Source: Cochliopodium minus
Lineage: Eukaryota; Discosea; Himatismenida; Cochliopodiidae
Assembly (NCBI GenBank): GCA_024220525.1
Contig: JAMYWO010000071.1
Coordinates: 145,515 to 169,529, forward strand
Length of the DNA: 24,015 nucleotides
Direction: 5' to 3'
In this document: positions 10,799 through 19,008 of the stretch, one piece after another
Position numbering within the stretch: position 1 is the stretch's first letter
Layout: each line of letters begins with the position of its first letter
Position numbers and translations under genes: made by a program
Notes under the pieces: generated by a model
What the model was told of the DNA's origin: nothing
The model's database searches: none
Seen by the model: only the letters and a program-made list of their open reading frames with translations

Positions 10799-12530
10799 TT
10801 AAAAATAAAACTGTTTAAAATGGTAGATTGAGAGAATAGTGATTATTTCAAGGATGATGGGTTTGGGAATTCTAAATGAAGAACGATTTTTATTGAAAAG
10901 AAGAATGATTAACAAAAGATGCTCCACCTGTTTCTTGAAGGAATTAGGAAAATAAATGTGAGTAGTTTTGTCCCATAAAGTGAGTTTTTGCTGCAATTTA
11001 TTAGTTAATTTAGTTACTAGAACACCATCTATAAAAGGTAAAGAACAGTTAATACAACAATGAGTTTCTTTATCAATGATGTGCAAGCAGAAATTTTCTA
11101 GTTGAATGTCCTTTTTTTTGAAAAATTTAATGAAAAAAAAAATTGAAAAATAAAAAAAAATTATTTACTTCGTTGTTTCTATACCACCCATAATTATAAC
11201 ATTGGCATTTTCCTGATAATGATAAGTAGTTATCATCACATTCATCACATTTCACATTTTTTACAAAGTTATCGGAAACATTGTATTCCACGAAACCATA
11301 AGCAAACAAACTCATAAGAATTTCTTTATTTCCAAATAAAGAAGGATGAACTCTTAAAATATCGATTGTAAATCGAGAGTTGTCATAATAAAAAAACTTT
11401 TTAGTTTTTTCGAGAAAAAGAACAAATTCTTTTTTGTATTTATCAATCATCCCTATCCTTTTTAAGTAGATATGGATTGGATATTGACAAATAGCATTGT
11501 CTATGTTCATTTTCGCTCCTTTTTCAAGAAGGTATGAAATATCCTCATAGTTAATGGCTCCTCTTTGTAAATATAAATGGAAAAAAGTGTTTCCCAATAC
11601 ATCAATGGCATTAATGTCCACTTTGTTTTCAATTAAATAATACATGGAGTCTCGGAGCTTATTTTGGTTATAAAATAAAAGATGTAAAGGGGTTTTGTTT
11701 GAATCATCCCTGATCTTCAAATCTGCTTTTTTTTCAATCAAATATTTCACTGATTCTTTTCCGAGTGTGTATTTAGCTTTATAAAAAAGTAAGATGAAGG
11801 GAGTATTTTTATATTTGTCTTTTAGGTTCATATCAGCTTTGTTTGAAACAAAAATTTCCAAAACTTTTTCATTTATTATTTTATTTTGATAAAGGAAAAG
11901 GTAGTGGAAAGGTGTTCTATTTTCATAATCATTTTTGTTCAGATCACTTTTCATTTCTACCAAAAATCTTAATATATCTTCAAAATCTTTTCTTTCATTT
12001 TTGTTCTCCAAAAAATAATGAAGAGGAGTTTTTTTGTAAATATCCTCTTCGTTTATATTTGCTTTATTTTCAATCAATAATTTCAGAATATCAACATTTA
12101 CATTATCATTCCAACAAAAATAATGAAATGGAGTTCTTTTGTGTATATCTTTTATATTCACAGATATCCCGTTGTGAATAGATTCCAATAACATTTCTTT
12201 CAATCTATTGCTTTCAAGGTTGTAGAGCCAACTCATATGAATTATCTCAAATTCTTCATTTCTTTCTATTTGTGGGATTATTTCTTCACTTAAAAAGGAT
12301 TTGAAATTTTTATATTCTTTTGAGTTTGGGCTATCGCATTCAGGGCATTCATATCTATATTCTGTGAAAGTATTGCAGATCTTACAGACATACACCAATT
12401 TATCTATCTCTTCCAAATCCAAATCCAGATATTCTGATATCAATTCGAATATTGCATTACATTTCCTGCAATTTTTCTTTGCATAATGATTTTCTTGACC
12501 ACAAATCTCACAAATAATATATTTTTCCAT
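10799..12530 (-). CDS. Zinc-ribbon / ankyrin-repeat protein with shared C-terminal IPK module, two exons
   Basis: Exons 12530-11169 and 11110-10799, joined in phase 0 (GTAAAT..AAAG), 557 residues. The N-terminus has two zinc-ribbon-like CxxC pairs: Cys7/10 with 21/24, and Cys49/52 with 62/65. From about residue 105 there are seven or so ankyrin repeats with the usual signatures (RTPFHYF, KTPLHYF, NKTPLHLLF, GNTFFHLYL, KADINxxD-like turns), a protein-binding scaffold. After the repeats comes another Cys-rich patch (KCDECDDNYLSLSGKCQCYN, later HCCINC) that spans the intron. The protein ends with the module found in the two LRR proteins: WDKTTH...VEHLLLIILLF...RIPKPIILEIITIL (10829-10975). No signal peptide or membrane segment. 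It is divergent from the next gene with only 54 bp between start codons. A role as a ubiquitin-ligase substrate adaptor is inferred from the architecture only. Confidence 0.82.
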
Positions 12531-12584
12531 TTAGATTTTTTTATCTTTAAAAATAAAAAAATCAGAATATTGAAGAATATTGGA

Positions 12585-13282
12585 ATGCACAAAGAATTTG
12601 TAATTGCAAATGAGAAAATAGATAGATATTTGTCAAATTTATTTAATAAAACAAATAAACCGATTGAAATGTTAGATTTATATACACATACCTTCAACAT
12701 TATGGGAACATCAGATCTTCAAAATGTACATGTAGAGTATTACATGCTTATTTTATCAAAAATTAGAGGGATGTGCATAAATTATTTCAAAATGAATAAA
12801 AAAAAAGATTATAAAAAAGATGCAAATACCTTTATAAAAACTTTTAATTACATGCAAAGATTTTTCATACCAAAGAATAATTGTAAGAATAACTTAATCT
12901 TTTTAAAACCATTTAATTAATTCATTGAAATTTCAAATCAAAATATTAATAAAAAAATAAAAAATCAGATATAAAATTGGAGCAAGTAAAAATCTAACAA
13001 ATTTGAATTAGTAAAACCAAAATGATGTTTATTGTTACCAATTAGTATTCGAATAAATGCTTTGACAAATTGGATAATCATGTTATCTTATGGACCAAAG
13101 ATAATCACATGGTGAGTTCAAATAAATTCAAAGACTCTGTCTTCTCATTTGTGATTTGCATGAAAATTTTAAAACATAGAAACTTAATTCTTCCTCGAGT
13201 TTTGATCATACATATCATCAAACAAATGCCTCAAGAATCTAATTTGGAGACATTTTTGCAAGATATAGATTTAAAAAATTAA
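12585..13282 (+). CDS. Small helical protein, possibly cullin N-terminus-like, with shared C-terminal IPK module
   Basis: Proposed exons 12585-12882, 12969-12985 and 13046-13282, 183 residues. Donors GTAAGA and GTAAAA and acceptors TCAG and TTAG close the phases (1 then 0), including a 17-nt exon encoding part of NYIKLEQ. The first 100 residues are helical; IDRYLSNLFNKTNKPIEMLD followed by LYTHTFNIM, and later TFIKTFNYMQRFF, recall the first cullin repeat (compare YMELYTHVYN and the W..Y...L..I..YL region of CUL1), but the match is short and I hold it loosely. The last exon carries the shared module: WTKDNHM...SVFSFVICMKIL...LILPRVLIIHIIKQM (13091-13234). Alternatively the first and last parts are two genes, the last a degraded fragment. 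It shares a 54-bp promoter gap with the ankyrin gene. Confidence 0.5.
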
Positions 13283-13460
13283 AACAGATTTTTCGTTCAA
13301 TTTTTTTATTGTAATTCAAAAAGAAGTCCTTTTTCAAAAATGATGATTTATATTCATGAATTTACTGTTAATTAATCTTCTTTGGCTTTAATTTTTTTCA
13401 TTTTGAGAAAATAAAGTAAGAAGATTAAGGGACAATTAAATTTTAAAAAAAAAAAAAAAA

Positions 13461-14240
13461 ATGAAGAGCATAACTCTGATCTCATTTTTCATAGTTTTAT
13501 TTACATTTATTTTGAAATGCCAAAAAATTCAAAGAACCACCTACGCTTCCAAAAATTGTAAATATTCTTTTTGAATGAAACCTAAAAAGTAAAAAGAAAT
13601 TGAAAGGTACAGGAATAGTTAAACAAAATGATATAATGGTAATAGGAGGTAAAGAACAAACTTTTTTTTTTTTATAAAATGATTATTTGTTTATCAGAAT
13701 GTGTCACACCAACTGAAAGTTTAAAAAACATTTTATCAGCTTTTGTTGTTCAGAGAACACCATTGTTATTTGTTGTTTTTTCATGCACTGACGATAGGTG
13801 TAGTGATTGCCATGATGCAGGGATTAATGTGGGTATTTGCAATGATTTATCAGATGGCAGTGTAACTCTAAACATTTCCAGCAGTTTTCATATGTAAAAA
13901 ATATTTTATTCACAAATTATTTTTTAAAAAAAATTGATTTCATTAAAGTGATCCACTTCCTTATGAATTTATTAAATTCACCACATTTTCTAATAATGAC
14001 TGCACTGGAAATATTTTTGAGGTCACTTATGGAAATGTAAAATGCTTTCGTGATTCCACTGTAACATTATTTTCTTAAATCAATTTTATTTTTCATTTTT
14101 TTTTTTTGGGAAAGTGGAGTCGTAATTCAACTGGAATTTACCAAACTGGTAAATGTTCATTAAATTGTGAATGTAACAAAATAGAACCTGTTTTAAAATA
14201 TAAATTGGGATGTAGTAATGGAGTATCAGTTTCATTTTAA
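13461..14240 (+). CDS. Secreted cysteine-rich protein, five exons
   Basis: Exons 13461-13557, 13607-13648, 13698-13893, 13949-14060, 14115-14240; all GT..AG, phases 1, 1, 2, 0, total 190 residues. The start MKSITLISFFIVLFTFILKC is a clear signal peptide. The mature chain has about a dozen cysteines, e.g. NCTG, GECV, SCTDDRCSDCHD, GICN, NDCTG, VKCF, GKCSLNCECN, LGCSNG, and possible N-glycosylation sites NIS and NST, so a disulphide-bonded extracellular protein is expected. Two segments look like copies of each other: NCTGIVKQNDIMVIGECV and NDCTGNIFEVTYGNVKCF, with the same Cys-Thr-Gly start and Gly-x(1-2)-Cys end. If the fourth intron is not removed the chain would stop soon after FRDSTVTLFS. 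I recognise no named family; small secreted Cys-rich families of this style are common in amoebae. Confidence 0.72.
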
Positions 14241-14389
14241 AAAATTTATAATTTTATGTAATAAAGATTGATAAATTAACTCTTTTTTTATGAGACTATT
14301 TCACTTTTCAAATTTTTAAAAAAATTTATAATTTTATGTAATAAAGATTGATACAATAACTCTTTTATGAGACTATTTCACTTTTCAAC
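14241..14389. repeat. Tandem direct duplication, period about 80 bp, in a 3' flank
   Basis: Copy 1 (14241-14312) and copy 2 (14321-14389) both run AAAATTTATAATTTTATGTA, then AATAAAGATTGATA, a variable A/T stretch, then ACTC...TTTTATGAGACTATTTCACTTTTCAA. They differ by a few substitutions and a 3-4-base T-run difference. Each copy contains an AATAAA-type polyadenylation hexamer, so the duplication follows the secreted-protein gene and may give it two 3' ends. Confidence 0.85.
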
Positions 14390-14490
14390 TTTCATAACCA
14401 ATGATACCATGCTGTATGGATTTTGGATTGGTGATCAGCAAAAGACAATCTCCTCTAGAAATATTTTTTAATTTTTTTTTTTAAATTATC

Positions 14491-16627
14491 TCAAAGTAAA
14501 TCAAAATTTATTTTTTCAAAATAAGATTTTCTATCTACAAGTTTTATAATTTCTAAAACTACGTATTTGGGTATCTTGATGTTAATTTTGGATTGCAAAA
14601 ACTTGAGGGAAAGAAGAAAAGATGTCACTGAAGAGTAAAAAGAAAGAGAAAAGGAAAAATAGAAATCAGTATTCCACTCTAAATTAGTGGAAAGAAGAAA
14701 AGTGATTTTAGATTGGACCGTTTCATGAAAATAATTGTTTTGTAAAGACAAATTGGTGAGGGAATAGTTTGATAGAAGAGAATTAACAATGTGGACATTG
14801 TATTTGTCTATATTTATATTGTTATGAGAGAGATTGAGAGTTTTGAGAGTATTATTGTGGGACAAAAAATTAGAAATGGTATTGAAACCTTTTGTTCTGA
14901 TAAAGGTATAACTTAAATTTAATTCTGTAAGTGTGTGATTGTTAATTAAGATTTCCAATACTATTTTGGAACAGTCTTCACCAATGTTGTTGAAAGATAA
15001 ATCCAAAAAAGTCAAGCTTTTGTTGGACAATAAATAATCAGAGAGGAGAATCATACAATCTTTTTTTACCAAATTATTGTTGAGATTCAATTCTCTCAAG
15101 AAAGAATTTCTCTTCAAGTTTAAAAATAATATTTCCAAATGAGATTTCTTCAAATTATTTTGACTAAGATGAAGGGAAGTCAAAGTACTGTTATTGATCA
15201 AAGATTCACTAAAAGTAGAAATGCTTTTCTCACTAAGATAATTTCCTGATAAATACAAAGAGGAGAGAGTAGTATTGAGTTTAAGAGAAGAAGACAAATT
15301 TTCAATAGCTCTTTCTTGTAATCTATTCTCGCTAAGATTTAAAGAAGTTATGTATGAATTTTTGAGAAGAGAACTTAAAATTGATTCCAAGTCATCATTT
15401 TCTGTGATTCTAGACAAATTTAAAGAAGTGATGCCTCTATTCACCTCTAACATTTCATTCATAAATTTCAAACCTACAAATTAAAATATAAATAATTTAA
15501 TTTATTTTTTTTTAATAATAATTACCTTGTTTGGAAATCTCAACATTATTTAATTTCAATATTTGGATGGTGTGATTAACTTTGAGAGAATTACACAGAA
15601 ATTTAAATGAGTTGTCATCCAATTTATTATAAGACAAATCTAAAAAAGTTAAAGATTCATTCACTTTTATGAACTCTGAAAGAAATTTAGTGTGTTCAAA
15701 CTTTAAATTATTTTCGGAGAGAAAAAGCTTTTTGATAATTTTGTTAGTAGATAATGAATCGAAAATATATTCCATCCCCTTCTCATTAATTCCGTTGTCA
15801 TTCAAATTTATCTCCGTCAATGTTGTGTTTTTTTTCAGGCATTCGCTCAAATACAAAAATCCCTCATTATTTATCTTTGTGAACATCAAATTCAAAGTTG
15901 TTATGAGTTTGTTTGACTTTAGACTTTCCGAGATCACTTTCATTCCATTCGAATTTATTTTGTTATAACTCAAATCAATGTATGTCAATGTTTTGTTTAC
16001 TTTTATCATTTCTGCTATCATTTTGAACCCTTCAAAGTTTAGTTTGTTTGATTTCATTGTGAGTTTTTTTATTCTGTTTTTCTTTTTCAAGTGTTCCATC
16101 ATCATTTTTGTTCCTTTCGCCTTCATGTTTGTGTTGTTCAATATCAGCTCTTTGATCTTCTTGCTTTCTTTCTCCATGTATTTTATTACTAGTGCCACTT
16201 TTTCATCTTTCAAAAGTAAATCAGATAAATTCAATGTTTTGTTTTCCTTTTGTTTGATTTTAATTTTGAATTTTTGAGAAAATTAATGGAAAAAATATCT
16301 TTGGAGTAATATTGATTTTACAATCATTAAATTCACATATCCTTTTTCTACACCGAAATTCCCTTTCAAATCATCTTCTTCGATTCCATCTTCCTCATCA
16401 TCGCTTATATATGAGTATCTTTCAATTATAGAACTGTTTATTTCTTCATCTGTTAACATCTCAGTTATTTTTTGATAGTGCAATGGGTCTTTCTTTTCTA
16501 ATTTTAAAATTATTTTTTTTTTTTCAGACTTTTTTTTATTTATTTTAAATATTCCTTTGCTCCTAAAAGATTGTTTAAAATTATTTGAAATAAAGAGAAA
16601 CAAATGCAAAAAGTTTCACCTTCTCAT
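14491..16627 (-). CDS. Large LRR protein (about 17 repeats) with shared C-terminal IPK module, four exons
   Basis: Exons 16627-16620, 16562-16322, 16246-15526, 15473-14491; introns GTGAAA..TTAG, GTAAAA..AAAG, GTAATT..GTAG; phases 2, 0, 1; 650 residues. The start exon is only 8 nt (ATGAGAAG); it is the least certain part. The N-terminal 80 residues are basic (NKKKSEKKK) then acidic (ISDDEEDGIEEDDL). Next come about 17 near-regular 28-residue repeats of the type TLTxLxLSxNxIxxxGxxxIxxxLxxN (ribonuclease-inhibitor type), continuous across the third intron, which splits ISKQG|LKF inside repeat 8; this proves that the two long reading frames are one gene. The end carries WNTDFYF...VTSFLLSLKF...IKIPKYVVLEIIKLVD (14533-14676), the module shared with three other genes. 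Such a long curved scaffold should bind another protein. Probably cytosolic. Divergent from the GPCR gene with 171 bp between starts. Confidence 0.85.
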
Positions 16628-16798
16628 AGAATTTGGATCATTTTAATATTTTCAGTGCAAAGTTAAAAAATAAAAAAAAAAATTTGAAATAGGCTTGATA
16701 GTATTTTATTCAATATTTGATCAAATCAAGTTCAAATATCAAACCAAAAAAAAATACAAAAAGTCAACTATTGATTTATAATACAAATATTTAACAAA

Positions 16799-18877
16799 AT
16801 GTTCGCAAGTGGAGATATAATGTTATTGATAATCAATCCTCTATCAATATTATTTTGTCTTGTGGTGATAATATCTGTAAGATCTTTAAAGACAGCATAT
16901 ATAAATATAATATTAAAATATAACCAACCAAAATTAATTTTTTGAACAAAAAAAAAAATCTAGTACTTGATGTTCAAACAATTAAGAAAATATCCTTCAT
17001 TTTTGTTCTTCAACATCTTCATAGTGGATTTTTTCGCCTCCTTTCTTAAATTTCTTCGTCCTGTATTTGGAGGACAAACGTAAAAAAAAAAAAAATTAAT
17101 AATTTCTTTCCTTTCTCTAATTTCAATAGTTTAAAAAAAAATCAATCAAAATTTCGACATTTATCTTTTTTTTTTAGATTGTTCCAAGAACAAAATAGAA
17201 AATCATGTTTAGCATCAGGGTTTTTTCTTGAAGTGTTTACAATAGTATACATTTTTTTTGGAGTTTTTATCTTACAATTTTTATTTTTTTATTTTTTTAT
17301 TTTTATTTTTTTTATTTTTTTTTTATTTTATATATATTTTTTTTTTCTTATATTTTTTTTTATTTTTGTTATTTTTAACAATAAAAAGGTAGAATGTTTT
17401 ATGGATTTGGCTATTTCTATAAATTTGTTTATCACAATTTATTGGTATGCTCACAGAAAAACATCATCATTACCGTAACAAAAAATAATAATTTTTATCA
17501 ATAAGAATAATTCAATATAAAATAATGCTGTGCATTAAAATTTTTTAAACAGAAAAAGAATCAAAAAATATATGTATTTATCACATACCTCATGGGGATT
17601 AGGAATTCTTTTTGGAATTATAGCGCTGGCAAACAACAAAATAGGAAGTAAAATAAAATAAAAAATAAATTATTTATTGAAAAATAATAAAAAATAAAAT
17701 CATTTTAAACATAAAAAATAAAAATAAAAACATTACACTATTTTATTGTTAAAAATAACAATAAATTTAAAAAAATATAATAAGAAAAAATAATTAAATT
17801 ATATTTTTACAAAATAATAAAATCAATAAAAATTTTTTTCTATTTTGAATAGATGCTACTTTGTGGTGTTGGGTGATTACAGAGGATTATCAACTTTTCT
17901 TGCTTTATTTTGAAGTTTGGCTCATTTTGTTGTAAATTAGAAAAAAAAAATTCTGTAAAAAAAAAACTAAAAAAATTTAATTTAATAAATTAGGATAAAC
18001 TTTGCCATTATCGTAAATAAAATTTAATTTTTATTTTGAAAATTTTTTTTTTATTTTAATTTTTTTTTTAAAAAAAAGTTGATTTGCTCAAGGACCATTT
18101 TTAATTACATAAAATTCAACCCTCAGAAGAAATGGAAAATATTCAAACTGTTACTTTTTCTTTTGGTGTTTGCAATTACTTGGTTACCTACTAGTATTTT
18201 TCGTGCTTATACATGGAAGCATCCTTTTCCTGTCAACCAAAAATTTGCTGTAAAAAAAAAAAATTTTCTTTTTTATTTTTATATTTTTTCAATTATTTAT
18301 AATTTGTTATTTTTTTCAAAATATTAAAAGGATTTTGCAGCATTTATGGTAAATTTTTTTTCATTTTTTACATTTTATTTTTATTAATTTTTTTATAAAT
18401 TTAGTTCAGTTGTAAAGGAATATTTCATGCTTTAATTTATGGTAAAGAAAGAAATTTTAAATAAAATAATAAAAATGATAAAAATTTCTTTTCAAAAAAA
18501 AAAAAGGAATGAGCAAAGAGTTTTTTAATTGTTGGAAAATTTTTTTTAAGAATAATTTTCCCAAAATATGTGGATGTATTAGTGTTTTTAATTCAAACAA
18601 TACAACTGCACCTATGTTGAATAAAAACAACTTGTAAAAAAAACATTGAAACCATTTTTCAACTTATTAGTTTTACTAATTAAATTTCATTTTAAAAAAC
18701 AGTGAAATAAAGGAACCAACAATTAAATACAAGAAGAGTTTGGATATTACTTCAATACCCAAAAAATTTGAGGATATCAACAATGAATTTGAGAAAACAA
18801 GAATAGATTTAGATATCTTGATGGAAGAAGAAGAAGAAAATGATGGAGAAGTGATTTTAGATATGGATAAGAAATGA
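16799..18877 (+). CDS. Seven-transmembrane G-protein-coupled receptor, cAMP-receptor (Dicty_CAR) like, twelve exons
   Basis: Exons 16799-16876, 16964-17079, 17178-17244, 17389-17474, 17553-17647, 17853-17931, 17994-18012, 18079-18249, 18331-18348, 18405-18441, 18507-18633, 18703-18877. All junctions are GT..AG, the phases close, and the chain is 355 residues with TGA stop. Seven hydrophobic segments are visible: INPLSILFCLVVIIS; PSFLFFNIFIVDFFASFLKF; FTIVECFMDLAISINLFIT; TSWGLGILFGIIALA; LFLLYFEVWLILLINFAII; KLLLFLLVFAITWLP; DFAAFMFSCKGIFHALIYG. Cys75 before helix 3 and Cys153 in the ECL2 motif LWCWV are the usual disulphide pair; LWCWV and the helix-7 end GIFHALIYG are typical of the CAR/class E and secretin-like receptors. 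No large extracellular domain. The cytosolic tail is acidic (MEEEEEND). Ligand unknown. Two exons are only 19 and 18 nt. Confidence 0.85.
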
Positions 18878-19008
18878 ATGGAATCAAAAAATATGTAGCA
18901 ATAAAAAAGAGTGATAAAGAAAATAAAAAATCTTGAAAAGAAATTAAATAAAAGAAATTAAATAAAAAAAAAAATAATTAAATAAAAAAAAAATATTTAT
19001 TTTCTCCA

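Noticed and set aside
17280-17388. Phe/Ile-rich hydrophobic segment continuing the third GPCR exon
   Set aside because: It is a T-rich intron read through; splicing GTATAC..AAAAAG restores a proper third helix.
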